This document shows, in pieces, positions 25,451 to 34,610 of a stretch of 64,000 bases of DNA. The stretch's first letter is position 1. The number at the start of each line of letters is the position of its first letter. This DNA comes from Caldisericales bacterium (lineage in GTDB: Bacteria > Caldisericota > Caldisericia > JAAYUI01), in assembly GCA_012517765.1 (NCBI GenBank), contig JAAYUI010000004.1, positions 79,835 through 143,834 on the forward strand, given 5' to 3'. The notes beneath the pieces are model-generated. The model saw nothing but the letters and a program-made list of their open reading frames with translations, was not told the origin of the DNA and made no database searches. A program made the translations under genes and the position numbers.

Positions 25451-28093
25451 CTACCACTGCGCCTCTGGCACAATGCCTTTCTCGACATCAAGGCCAAACC
25501 CAAGAGACTTTGCCGGGTTGCCCGGTTGCGTCACCTCGCGCCAGACAGAATTGTTTGCCGGGACTGGCCAGCCTTCCGGGACATTTGGCTCAAGCGTTCT
25601 TGTGTAGGTGTCGTTGCCACCTCTGTCTATCATGAGTCCCAGCGTCCACTCCTCATACCTGTAGTTGTCCGGAACAGCGCCAGTCCTCATAAGACAGTAG
25701 CCGAGGGTCGAAGAATTGACCAGCTCGTATTTGTCATCGCCAGCCATGTCGATGTGGAGCCCAAGCGAATTTGTGATTGCGGCACCAATCAAAACGCCAC
25801 CTGATGTTTTCTGGCCGTTTTCTTCCTCATAGCACAGGTAATTGTCGTTGCCTTCCTTGTCTATGAACCACGAAACCGAGAAATCATGAGCGCCGCCCTG
25901 GGAGATGGCCTTCCACACCTTGTAGGTGTCGTTTCCCTTGTCATCAACAAGTTCGGTCAGGCCCATGTGCGCAGTCCCGCTCTGGACAAAGAAACTACCT
26001 TCATAGTGGTCGTCGCCCTCGAGGTCATTTAGAATGCCAGTGCCATACCAGTAGCCGGTTGCCTGGCCATAAACACCACATTCGTACCAGTCATTGCCGG
26101 TCACATCAACTAGGGCACCTACACCACCACCCCATCCATGGCCGTCAGACATGTCGCCCCTCCTGCCCCATCCAGCACCCTGGACAAAGCTGTAGTTGCG
26201 GTTGTTGTCGTGGCCACCTGTTGCCGGATTGATGAGATTGTCTTTCGAGTTGGATTTGCCTGGCTCGCCAACATATTTGTCATCACCATCTGTATCAACA
26301 AGAACGCCACACCCGCCAGAAAAACCGAATGCCTGGCCAACCTGGAAGCAGTAGTAGGAGTCGTTTCCACCGATATTGACTAGGTTTCCAACGCCAAAGC
26401 TGGCCGCACCCTGGTTCATGTTCCTTCCGGAGAAAGAATCGTTGCCGCTCTCGTCCCAGAGAAGGCCGATACCAAAGAAGCACCCGCCCTGGGAGTTGTC
26501 GTATGATTTGTAGGTGTCGTTGCCCTCATGGTCAGTTACAAAACCATAGCCAAGCATTCCAAAACCCTGCGAACACGGATCATCTTTGGTCGAGGTGTAC
26601 TTGTCACTGCCCTTCCAGTCGATAATTGATGCGGCTGGCCTTCCAGGAAGAGTACCACCAGCAGGGCCAGTGTATGTGTCGTCGCCATTGTAGTCCACAA
26701 TTGCAAAATACTTGTTGCCGTCATAGGTGTTGTCGTCCTGGCCACCATTGAAGGCGAAAAAACCAAATGGCGTTTCAAGCTCGAATTTGTATTTTGTGAT
26801 GTTCATGATCGGGCCAAGGAGTTCCCTGCCCTGGTCATCCTTTTTGCCTTCGTCCCTTGGTTCGTTCAGAAACTGTTTCATTTTTATCGTGGACATCACA
26901 AGTGGCATTCCGCCACAATACAGGTCGTTGAAATCAAAATCGTGCGCGATGTCGTCCTGGAGCTGTGTTGCGTCCTCCGGGAATGTTTTGTTGAGCATGT
27001 CCACAAATTCCTTGTTCTGGTAGTCCCTTTCAGAGAGAAACTGGTACCTGCCAAGATTGTAGAGGTCGTTAAAGCGCCCTTTCGGGAGCTTGCGCAGGGC
27101 AAGCTTCTGGTATTTTGCGGCATACAGGTGCGAGAGCATGTATTCTGCAACCAGCCTCTGGAGTTTTAGCGGGACGTCTTTTAGTTGATCAACAGATTTT
27201 TTTATGACCGTATCAATGTCATCGTATCTGATTGTAAACTGCTTGGTTTGCGCATTATAGTTTACATCCATGATTCCTATTGATTCGGTGAACATCCTGA
27301 CAGGCACAACCACAGATCCTTTGTAGAGCGTTGGTGATGTTGAGCTTGTTTTCTTCTCTCCGTTAACAGTATACCCAGGCTTGTCCAGGGTCATCTCAAC
27401 AACTAAATTGCCTTTTGAAAGTTTTATGTCGGGCTTCTTATAAACAAGCTCAAAACCAAAGATTTCAGACAATGATCTGAGTGGGAGAAAAGTTGAGCCC
27501 TTAATTATTGCGGCTTCGACAGACATCTCTTTCTTTTGGCCATTGACAATAACTTCTTTACTTCCAATGGTCAGAATTATTGTAGATTTTGTGATCATTC
27601 TTGCCCCGCCAAGCGGCTCAAACTTGTGCATCTCCCTCAGCGCAGAGCCAATAGGATCTTTTTCATCAACCTGCATGGTCGGAATGTAGGCTGGGAAACC
27701 ACCTGCAAGATAGCCGGTCCTGACCTCGGAGCTCAGGAGGATGTTGTAGATTCCAAGGCCATTTCTCGGGTCATTCCAGTTCCTGGAAAGATCGTTTGTC
27801 ACTCTCTTTACAAAGCGTGGAAAATAGTATGGGTCTTCCCAACACTGGACAAAATGCGGGGCTATTATCCCGGAACAGCTCCTTTTTATGAGATTGTCAA
27901 TTGTCTCCCTGGAAGTATGCGCGTCTTCCCTGGTGACGTTCTGCTTGGAGAGTGCATATCCAACCAGATCGGTGGTTTCCGTGATTTCTTTGTCTATTGG
28001 ATAAGGCATTGTGCCAATTGGTGGTTCTTCAGCTTTGGCAAAAGATGGCGCCACAAGTGCCAGCGCAAGGATAAAAACCAGCAGTCTTTTCAT
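25451..28093 (-). CDS. Secreted protein with stalk domain and 12 GxDxY repeats
   Basis: 880 residues from the ATG with AGGAGGAC just upstream; a 31-residue longer reading has no such site. The signal peptide is at about 1-20. Residues about 130-280 form a copper amine oxidase N-terminal-like domain (GSTFLPLRSLSEIFG and GSVVVPVRMFTESIG). From about residue 455, twelve tandem units of 25-45 residues follow. Each has a D-x-x-GxDxY core (DYNGDDTY, DHEGNDTY, DTDGDDKY) and a later Q-G/S-x-G-x-x-x-G turn. The Asp-rich turns suggest a calcium-binding beta-helix or propeller. The function is unknown; surface display is likely. Confidence 0.75.
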   Translation of the reverse strand: MKRLLVFILALALVAPSFAKAEEPPIGTMPYPIDKEITETTDLVGYALSKQNVTREDAHTSRETIDNLIKRSCSGIIAPHFVQCWEDPYYFPRFVKRVTNDLSRNWNDPRNGLGIYNILLSSEVRTGYLAGGFPAYIPTMQVDEKDPIGSALREMHKFEPLGGARMITKSTIILTIGSKEVIVNGQKKEMSVEAAIIKGSTFLPLRSLSEIFGFELVYKKPDIKLSKGNLVVEMTLDKPGYTVNGEKKTSSTSPTLYKGSVVVPVRMFTESIGIMDVNYNAQTKQFTIRYDDIDTVIKKSVDQLKDVPLKLQRLVAEYMLSHLYAAKYQKLALRKLPKGRFNDLYNLGRYQFLSERDYQNKEFVDMLNKTFPEDATQLQDDIAHDFDFNDLYCGGMPLVMSTIKMKQFLNEPRDEGKKDDQGRELLGPIMNITKYKFELETPFGFFAFNGGQDDNTYDGNKYFAIVDYNGDDTYTGPAGGTLPGRPAASIIDWKGSDKYTSTKDDPCSQGFGMLGYGFVTDHEGNDTYKSYDNSQGGCFFGIGLLWDESGNDSFSGRNMNQGAASFGVGNLVNIGGNDSYYCFQVGQAFGFSGGCGVLVDTDGDDKYVGEPGKSNSKDNLINPATGGHDNNRNYSFVQGAGWGRRGDMSDGHGWGGGVGALVDVTGNDWYECGVYGQATGYWYGTGILNDLEGDDHYEGSFFVQSGTAHMGLTELVDDKGNDTYKVWKAISQGGAHDFSVSWFIDKEGNDNYLCYEEENGQKTSGGVLIGAAITNSLGLHIDMAGDDKYELVNSSTLGYCLMRTGAVPDNYRYEEWTLGLMIDRGGNDTYTRTLEPNVPEGWPVPANNSVWREVTQPGNPAKSLGFGLDVEKGIVPEAQW

Positions 28094-28210
28094 TTGTCCT
28101 CCTGACATTTTATGGATTGATATTAGCACTTGTTGCCGCCCCGTGTAAAGCTCCCATATTTGTCGAAAAGTTGCATTTTTTTGCAAATAAAGTAAATTCT
28201 ATCCTTAACC

Positions 28211-28621
28211 ATGAACAAGACAGAACTGGTAGTGCCTTCACAAGAAGAGCTCATAGCACTTGGAAGGTGGTGGGGCGAAGGCATGGAGGGCAACGAAGTC
28301 TACGCCCTCAAGGGCCCGCTTGGCGCCGGAAAAACCACCCTGGTAAAGGGTATTGCCCTGGGTCTTGGCATCACTGACAATATCGTTTCACCAACATTCG
28401 TTCTAGTCATGGAATACAAGGGCAAACACAATCTCTACCACTTTGACTGGTACAGGATGGAAACCGAAAAAGAAGTTGTGGACCTTGGCTATTATGATTA
28501 CCTGGAAAAACCGGGCGTAAAAGTCATTGAGTGGCCAGACAAATTTATTGACCTGATACCAGAAAATGCCAAGTGGATAACCATCGAGGTGGACGGTTCA
28601 AACAGGATTATAAGATGGTGA
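28211..28621 (+). CDS. tsaE: tRNA threonylcarbamoyladenosine biosynthesis ATPase TsaE
   Basis: 136 residues. Walker A GPLGAGKTT (35-43), an SPTF switch segment (about 59-62), the HFDWYR strand and the IEWPDKF motif are all diagnostic of TsaE/YjeE, and the length is normal. With TsaB, TsaC and TsaD, this ATPase makes the t6A37 modification on tRNAs that read ANN codons; those partners are not in this window. The next gene overlaps its end, which indicates co-transcription. Confidence 0.92.
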   Translation: MNKTELVVPSQEELIALGRWWGEGMEGNEVYALKGPLGAGKTTLVKGIALGLGITDNIVSPTFVLVMEYKGKHNLYHFDWYRMETEKEVVDLGYYDYLEKPGVKVIEWPDKFIDLIPENAKWITIEVDGSNRIIRW

Positions 28622-28830
28622 CCTACGAGCTTGTCATTGACGAACCAGATATCTGGTTCGTCCAGAGTGTCCTGGACACGGCAGACCACATTTGCATGGT
28701 CGACAAAACAACGATGGCCGGGCCAAAAGGACACATGAAAGTAATGCTTTCCGAGGAAGCAGAAGAAGATTTCGTTTATCTTGTAAAGAAACTCTGGCAA
28801 AGCTCTTCTTTCACATATGGGCGCATTTAA
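28615..28830 (+). CDS. DUF4911 family small protein
   Basis: 71 residues from the ATG overlapping the tsaE end (a GTG one codon later is also possible). The pattern ELVIDEPDIWFVQSVLDTADHICMV then GHMKVMLSEEAEEDF follows the short alpha/beta DUF4911 fold. The function is not known. It overlaps both neighbours, so its translation is probably coupled to tsaE and yqeG. Confidence 0.7.
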   Translation: MVTYELVIDEPDIWFVQSVLDTADHICMVDKTTMAGPKGHMKVMLSEEAEEDFVYLVKKLWQSSSFTYGRI

Positions 28831-29305
28831 ACCAAAAGCACACTTCAAAAGGGTGTCCCAGATACCCTTCTCGCTCCTGATGTCCTGGGGAATAAGGGCT
28901 ATTTTTTTAGACACCGACAACACCCTCGCTCCCAGGGATTCCGATGCTTTCACAAAAGATGCTCTTGCCTGGGTCGAGGCATGTAAAAGGGCAGGTTTTC
29001 TGCTCTGTATTGTTTCGAATGGCAGGCCGGGAAGGGTCAGAAGGGCGTCAGAAAAGCTGGGAATTCCTTTCGTCAATCCGGCGCTAAAACCATTTTCTTA
29101 CGGATTCAAAAAAGCCGCCCGCATGATGAAAGTCAGCCTAAAACAGTGCGTAATGATTGGTGACCAGATTTTCACAGACGTATGGGGTGGCAATAGCGCA
29201 GGGATGAATACCATTCTTGTCGAGCCAGTCGACCCAAAATCAGATGGTTTGTGGACAAAATGGATCAGGCGTTTTGAGAAGCGGCACCTGATGCCCTTGC
29301 TCTGA
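28817..29305 (+). CDS. YqeG-like HAD (class IIIA) phosphatase
   Basis: 162 residues. HAD motif I is DTDNTL (32-37; the family usually has DVDNTL), motif II SNGR near 70, the conserved Lys in PALKPF near 94 and motif IV GDQIFTDVWGG near 120. These match YqeG-type phosphatases (YqeG is a phosphatidylglycerophosphate-phosphatase homolog). It overlaps the DUF4911 gene by 14 bases and the convergent kinase gene by 41 bases at its 3' end. Confidence 0.85.
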   Translation: MGAFKPKAHFKRVSQIPFSLLMSWGIRAIFLDTDNTLAPRDSDAFTKDALAWVEACKRAGFLLCIVSNGRPGRVRRASEKLGIPFVNPALKPFSYGFKKAARMMKVSLKQCVMIGDQIFTDVWGGNSAGMNTILVEPVDPKSDGLWTKWIRRFEKRHLMPLL

Positions 29306-32300
29306 GTCCGGCAAGCACATTTACATAAAGCCTTATTTTCGACTTTCGGCACTGGCCAATCGCCTCATCAAGGTAAGCAACCGCCCTCCTGCAGTCATCA
29401 TGAAAAACCTCCCTGTAATGCTTGTCAATATTCGATCTCTCGAGCACCAGCTGGGCGAAACCCATCGCCGCATAAGGTCTGGGTAACATGTATTCATCAA
29501 TACCCGAGATAGGGTCCATGACCTTCCGATACTTCCGGTAAGAACTGTTCCAGTATTTTTTTGAGAAGCTGGAATGGTTCTTGCCTGCAGATTTTTGTTT
29601 CCCGGCCACAGAAAAAGCCCCTATCATGTCAATCCAGGCCTGGAGTGCCAGAGAAAATCCCCTTGCCTCAACATCAGCAACCTGGCTGATCATTGGATGT
29701 GCGGTTTTCAATATTTCCATAGCGCCAGCTGGATTGCCACCAAATGCAACGCAAAAAGCGTATTTATGGGCAATCATGCAGTATGTTTCGACATGTTCTT
29801 TCTTGACCCTGTCAAATATCTCCCATGCAACTTTGAGGCTTGAAATGGCCTCCCTGTTGTTGCCCTTTATGAACATCATGTCACCCTGGAGTGCAAAGGC
29901 AAAGGCCTCCTGGAATTTACTTCCAGATTCAAAGGCGCTGGACTGGAGGCCTTCAATAAAATTCTCGGCAAGATCAAAATTCTCCATCTCAAGCGCCATT
30001 CTTACGGCCCTGTCATAAAAAATGTGGAGTCTGGCTGTCGATGAAAACCTGTTGAGCTGGCCAAGCGCCTCTTCCAGCACAGAAAGTGCCTCCTCCTTCT
30101 TGTAGGTTTTTTCGTATGTATCTATGAGGTTGCGATAGATGATTGAGAGTTTGTTGATGTCTCCAATATCCTTTGCCTTTTTTTTAAGGTCCAGCAAGAC
30201 TGATATTGTCCTGTCAAATTCTTTCCTGTTGCTGTATACGCCAGCAAGATTGAGCATTGATGTCAATTCTTGCGGTTGACTGCCAATTTTCCTTGCAAGC
30301 GCAATATTCTCGTTGAATGTTTTTTCTGCTTTGTCATTCTCACCGGTCATCATCTGGACAATGCCAAGATTATTCAGTGATTGGGAGAGCCTGGTGTCAT
30401 TTTTGCATTTTCTGGCATATCCAAGGTTCAAAAGACAATATCTTCTTGCTTTTTTAAACCGGGACGAGTTTATGTAAACTTCGCTGAACGCCCTTGTGAG
30501 ATAGAAACCGCGATCATCGTCGGGTTCTATGGAAAACATTTTCCAGGCCAGATCGAGGTGCGAGAGCGCACTATTTAGTTCGCCAAGCCTTGCTTTTGCA
30601 AGCCCAAGCCATGTAGCGTATTTTATCTTCACGCTTTCAGGAGTTTCTTTGTCTGTCAGGGCACCTTCAAGTATTTCAAAGGTGCCTTTCAAGAAACGCC
30701 CTATCCCAGTGTTTATGAATTGCACGATGCAACAAAAACTGAAACTGGTGACAATTTTTTTGTCAGTCATTTTGTCCAGGTGCGGGAAAAGCTTGCCTAT
30801 AATTTCATTACAGGGCATAAATTCTAATTTTGACTGTTTTTTCTGAATGACCGGTACAAGACACCTTGCAGCCAAAAGGTACTCGCCAGCCTCCATGTAG
30901 TGCATTCCGGCCTCGCCAGAAAAATCTTCATCACCAGCAATGTCTGGAAAACTGCAAAAACAGTCGGCAATTTTTTTGTGCAATTCAGCCAGTTCTCTTG
31001 TCGGAGCATGCTCCTTCACAAATTTTACCATTTCTGGAAGCGCCGGGCCAAAAACCGGGCCAGTCTCACAGGAAATTTCATGGGCAAGCCCCATTGAAAC
31101 AAGCTCCTGAATGGCATTTTTCATCTGATCCTCAGAAAGACCGGCAATGGAACGAACCAACTCTACAGTTCGAGGTTTTTCCATAAGACATACTACTCCA
31201 AGGACCTCCCTGGAATTGTCACTGATGGCCATAAATTTTCGCCCAGCAAATATGGCACTTTCATTACGATAATCCCGGTTTTTCTTCTCATAAACCGGAA
31301 CCAGGTGTTTTATGATCCTGAACATTTTTCCAGGAATTCCTCCGGACAGGCGCATGACTTCACAGACAAGCTCTTCGGAAAGAGTGATTCCCAGATGATT
31401 CAAAAATGCTTTTACGTCTTCCACACCAAAAGGTTTCAATTCAAACACAACAGGCACAATTGATGATTTCAGGGAAAGTGTTTTCGGGTCAAAACCAGAC
31501 AATATGACAAGCTTTTTTGCCTTGCCGGCCATGCCGGCCATTTTTCTGCAAACGCCAATTGTCTGTGGATCATCAATTCCGTCGAAGGCAAACACCACAC
31601 CTTCATCAAAAGCATACAGCAAAATCTTTGCAAGCGCCTCTTCAGGTTCCTGTTTTCCAGTCATCATTTCCGCTTTTTTGAAATCCGGCGAAGCATATTT
31701 TTTAAAAAAGAGTGGCGAAAGCTCCATTATTTGCCCTGAAAATCTTGACAGGAGCGGCTTGTCCACCATGATGTCAAAATTAACCAGCTCGTCCAGCACT
31801 CTGCCAATAGCTGGCATGCCTGGCCAGGCCTGTCTCCCATCACATAAAACAAACCCAATGTTTCTGGACAGGGCAATACGCCGAAACTCCTCAACGAGGC
31901 TGGTTTTACCAATGCCACTTTGGCCCTGTACAAGAACAATCCCTCCTTCTCCAAGTTCCATAATGTCCAGGAGGCTTTTGAACTTTGACAACTCACCGTC
32001 CCTGCCTATAACAGGTGCCCTGGCGACATTTGCCACCAATTGTGACGGCTCTTCCGTGGAACCTTTCAGGAATAAAAGCAAAACATCCTCAAGCTCTCCA
32101 GCAGACTGGTATCTCGAATCAGGGTCTTTGCTGATAAGCTTAATGCATATTTTTTCAAGTTCTTCCGGTATCTTCGGGTTAACAAGGGACGGCCTGGCAG
32201 GTTTCTCGTGTAATATCCTGAATATCTGGTTCTGGATCTGGCCTTCGCCGAATGGAAGGCATCCGGTCAGCTGTTCGTACAATACGATTCCAAGTGAATA

Positions 32301-32843
32301 CAGGTCCGAGCGGCCATCTGTCTTCTGGCCAGTCACACTTTCGGGAGACATGTAGGCAACCGTACCAGAGACATCATTTTTCTCAATCTTTTCCTGCCAG
32401 TGCTTTTTAGCAACACCAAAATCCAGCAGCACTGGCCTGTTCCCGACAAGCATTATATTGGATGGTTTGATATCACCATGGACAATGCCTTTCTGGTGCA
32501 AGGCAGAAAGAGCACTGGCGACATTTGCAAGGAGAATGGCCAATCTCCTGAAATTCTCCCTTTCCCTTATCTCATGCCCCTGGATGAATTCCATTACATA
32601 GAAGTAACTTTCACCATCCTGGCCACTGTCCAGCAATTTTACTATGTTCGGGTGTTCAATCGATTTTAGAAATTCAATCTCGCGAAAGAATCTTTCTTTT
32701 TCTGATTCCGGGTCCCTGTTTCCCAAAAAAGCAAATTTTATTGCAACACGGGACATGTTTTTGGAATCATGGGCAAGATAAACCTCGCCCATTCCACCTT
32801 CCCCAAGTTTTCTGATGAGCTCGTAGCGGTTGCCAATCATCAT
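29265..32843 (-). CDS. Ser/Thr kinase - STAND-type ATPase - TPR regulator
   Basis: 1192 residues from MMIGNRYE (an AGG lies just upstream; a 14-residue longer form is open). Kinase domain 7-260: glycine loop GEGGMGEV, Lys36 in VAIK, catalytic HGDIKPSN (Asp124, Asn129; the usual HRD is HGD), DFG at 141-143 and SPE in place of APE. A P-loop domain follows (GQSGIGKTS, 307-315), with helical stretches and then many TPR-like helices to the C-terminus. This three-part layout is typical of signal-transducing kinases that sense an input through TPRs. HGD in place of HRD suggests a non-RD kinase. It lies downstream of the ABC exporter on the same strand. Confidence 0.85.
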   Translation of the reverse strand: MMIGNRYELIRKLGEGGMGEVYLAHDSKNMSRVAIKFAFLGNRDPESEKERFFREIEFLKSIEHPNIVKLLDSGQDGESYFYVMEFIQGHEIRERENFRRLAILLANVASALSALHQKGIVHGDIKPSNIMLVGNRPVLLDFGVAKKHWQEKIEKNDVSGTVAYMSPESVTGQKTDGRSDLYSLGIVLYEQLTGCLPFGEGQIQNQIFRILHEKPARPSLVNPKIPEELEKICIKLISKDPDSRYQSAGELEDVLLLFLKGSTEEPSQLVANVARAPVIGRDGELSKFKSLLDIMELGEGGIVLVQGQSGIGKTSLVEEFRRIALSRNIGFVLCDGRQAWPGMPAIGRVLDELVNFDIMVDKPLLSRFSGQIMELSPLFFKKYASPDFKKAEMMTGKQEPEEALAKILLYAFDEGVVFAFDGIDDPQTIGVCRKMAGMAGKAKKLVILSGFDPKTLSLKSSIVPVVFELKPFGVEDVKAFLNHLGITLSEELVCEVMRLSGGIPGKMFRIIKHLVPVYEKKNRDYRNESAIFAGRKFMAISDNSREVLGVVCLMEKPRTVELVRSIAGLSEDQMKNAIQELVSMGLAHEISCETGPVFGPALPEMVKFVKEHAPTRELAELHKKIADCFCSFPDIAGDEDFSGEAGMHYMEAGEYLLAARCLVPVIQKKQSKLEFMPCNEIIGKLFPHLDKMTDKKIVTSFSFCCIVQFINTGIGRFLKGTFEILEGALTDKETPESVKIKYATWLGLAKARLGELNSALSHLDLAWKMFSIEPDDDRGFYLTRAFSEVYINSSRFKKARRYCLLNLGYARKCKNDTRLSQSLNNLGIVQMMTGENDKAEKTFNENIALARKIGSQPQELTSMLNLAGVYSNRKEFDRTISVLLDLKKKAKDIGDINKLSIIYRNLIDTYEKTYKKEEALSVLEEALGQLNRFSSTARLHIFYDRAVRMALEMENFDLAENFIEGLQSSAFESGSKFQEAFAFALQGDMMFIKGNNREAISSLKVAWEIFDRVKKEHVETYCMIAHKYAFCVAFGGNPAGAMEILKTAHPMISQVADVEARGFSLALQAWIDMIGAFSVAGKQKSAGKNHSSFSKKYWNSSYRKYRKVMDPISGIDEYMLPRPYAAMGFAQLVLERSNIDKHYREVFHDDCRRAVAYLDEAIGQCRKSKIRLYVNVLAGLRARASGAASQNA

Positions 32844-32909
32844 CTGCCTGTGGATTTTACTGCACAAACATTCAAGTGGCAACAACCCTGAGAGGGTGCC
32901 CTGCCGGGA

Positions 32910-33698
32910 TCAGTTGACGACTTTTGGGTACAGTCTGCCGGCCACAATAATAAAAACAACAAGTACCGACAAGAGTATGACAAAATCAAGTCCTATGCCA
33001 AACTGGCTCTGATATTTCACAAGCATAAGCGACCTTGTAGCATCAACCAGGTATGTGAGTGGGTTCCCCCATGCTATGTATCTCAGCCATTGCGGCATCA
33101 TCTGTATCGGGTAGATTGCATTTGACGCAAAAAACAGTGGCATCGTTATGAGTTGCCCGATACCCATGAGCCTTTCTCTTGTTTTCACAAGACAGGCGAT
33201 GATTAGCGATAGCGTTGAGAAGAGAGCGGACCCGACAAGGATCGCAAAAAGCACACCAAAAATATTAATGGGGCTCCAGCTAACACCAACACCCAATAAG
33301 AGTGAAAGAATGAATATTATAACAGCCTGGGAGAGCCCCCTGAACCCTGCCGAAAGGGCCTTTCCCAGAACAAGGGCTTCCCTTGGCGCAGGAGAAACGA
33401 GAAATTTATGCACAATTCCAAGGTCTCTCTCCCAGATGATTGTGATTCCAAAGAAGATCGAGATGAAGAGAACACTCTGGCACAAAATTCCAGGCGCCAT
33501 AAAATCAATATATGGGATATCACCTGTTGGAATGGCGCGGGTCCTTGTAAACACCTGGCCAAAAACCATGAGCCACAGTGTTGGCTGGATGGCCCTGGTA
33601 ATAAGCTCGGACGGGTCATGCCTGAGTTTCTTTAATTCCAGCTCGACGATGACAAACGTTTTTTTGATGAAATTGCCAACAGTTTGTAAAATTGCCAT
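32910..33698 (-). CDS. ABC-2 type transporter permease
   Basis: 262 residues from an ATG with GGGGTGA upstream; a longer reading runs backward through the ATPase gene and is not credible. Six membrane spans of the ABC-2 type include the conserved GxxxxxxIWERDLGI...KFLVSPAPREALVLGK loop and a late NPLTYLVDATRSL element. It exports an unknown substrate (a drug, lipid or polysaccharide) with the adjoining ATPase. The start lies 4 bp after the ATPase stop. Confidence 0.9.
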   Translation of the reverse strand: MAILQTVGNFIKKTFVIVELELKKLRHDPSELITRAIQPTLWLMVFGQVFTRTRAIPTGDIPYIDFMAPGILCQSVLFISIFFGITIIWERDLGIVHKFLVSPAPREALVLGKALSAGFRGLSQAVIIFILSLLLGVGVSWSPINIFGVLFAILVGSALFSTLSLIIACLVKTRERLMGIGQLITMPLFFASNAIYPIQMMPQWLRYIAWGNPLTYLVDATRSLMLVKYQSQFGIGLDFVILLSVLVVFIIVAGRLYPKVVN

Positions 33699-33702
33699 GG
33701 AA

Positions 33703-34503
33703 TCACCCCAGCCTTCTTGCAACCCTGCGAGTGCGTCTTGTGTCCCTGAATCCGGCACCTTCATCAAGAGAATTGCCAGTATAATGGGCAAATACATCAT
33801 CCAGTGTCGCATTTTCAGAGCCAATCGAGTTTTTGAGAGAATCCGGCGTGCCTTTTGCCGACATCCTGCCATGGTCCATGATGGCAATGTGGTCACACAG
33901 CCTGTCGGCCTCCTCCATGTAATGGGTCGTCAGGAATATGGTAGTGCCAAATTCGGTCTTGAGTTTGGCAATATGCTCCCACATCATCTTCCTGGCCACT
34001 GGATCAAGACCAACGGTCGGTTCATCAAGGAAAAGCACTTTTGGTTTGTGGAGCAACGACTGCGCAATTTCAAGTCTCCTGACCATTCCACCAGAGTAGT
34101 TTTTTACAAGCTTGTTTTTGGCATCCATCAATCCCATGAACTCAAAAGCCTCGTCAATCTGGGACTTTCTGGTCTTTGCCGGCACATCATAGAGCTTTGC
34201 AAAAACGGTCAGGTTTTCCAGCCCTGTCAGCATTGGATCAGTGGATATGAGCTGTGGTACATAGCCTATAATTTTCCTGGATTCATAGGAGTTTTTTACA
34301 ACATCGTGCCCGCCAATTTTTGCACTCCCGGAGGTCGGCAGGAGGAGCGTGGTAAGCATTTTTATTGTTGTGGTCTTGCCTGCACCATTTGGGCCAAGCA
34401 GTCCAAATGTCTCGCCTTCCATCACATCAAGCGACAGATTGTTTACTGCAACAAGACTGCCAAAACGTTTTGTCAGGCCAGTAACTTCAATTATGTTGCG
34501 CAT
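33703..34503 (-). CDS. ABC transporter ATP-binding protein (DrrA-type)
   Basis: 266 residues. Walker A is GPNGAGKTT, the signature motif is YSGGMVRRLE (SGG plus Q-free variant), Walker B is LFLDEPTVGLD, and the H-loop reads FLTTHYMEE. The length and DrrA-like C-terminus are typical of drug or lipid exporters. The start is the second possible Met, MRNIIEV; a four-residue longer form is open. It pairs with the permease just downstream. No dedicated regulator is seen except the nearby kinase. Confidence 0.9.
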   Translation of the reverse strand: MRNIIEVTGLTKRFGSLVAVNNLSLDVMEGETFGLLGPNGAGKTTTIKMLTTLLLPTSGSAKIGGHDVVKNSYESRKIIGYVPQLISTDPMLTGLENLTVFAKLYDVPAKTRKSQIDEAFEFMGLMDAKNKLVKNYSGGMVRRLEIAQSLLHKPKVLFLDEPTVGLDPVARKMMWEHIAKLKTEFGTTIFLTTHYMEEADRLCDHIAIMDHGRMSAKGTPDSLKNSIGSENATLDDVFAHYTGNSLDEGAGFRDTRRTRRVARRLG

Positions 34504-34569
34504 GCAACTTAGCATAGGATTCCAGGAAAAACGTTCAACAGCGTTTATACAAAAAAGTGCGATGCAAAC

Positions 34570-34598
34570 AAAAAAGCCCCGGGCGAACGCCCGGGGCC
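34570..34598 (-). terminator. Rho-independent terminator
   Basis: GCCCCGGGC / GCCCGGGGC arms with a GAAC loop. On the minus strand a six-T run follows, ending the tRNA-hppA-pfk unit. Confidence 0.9.
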
Positions 34599-34610
34599 AT
34601 TAAGCATGTC

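Noticed and set aside
31504..32355. 283-codon frame opposite the kinase gene
   Set aside because: The opposite strand encodes the kinase and P-loop motifs; this frame is its shadow and is rich in Ser/Pro low complexity.
33148..34512. Long open frame opposite the ABC transporter genes
   Set aside because: It lies fully antisense to two genes with clear ABC motifs, has no recognisable domain and shows no ribosome-binding site.
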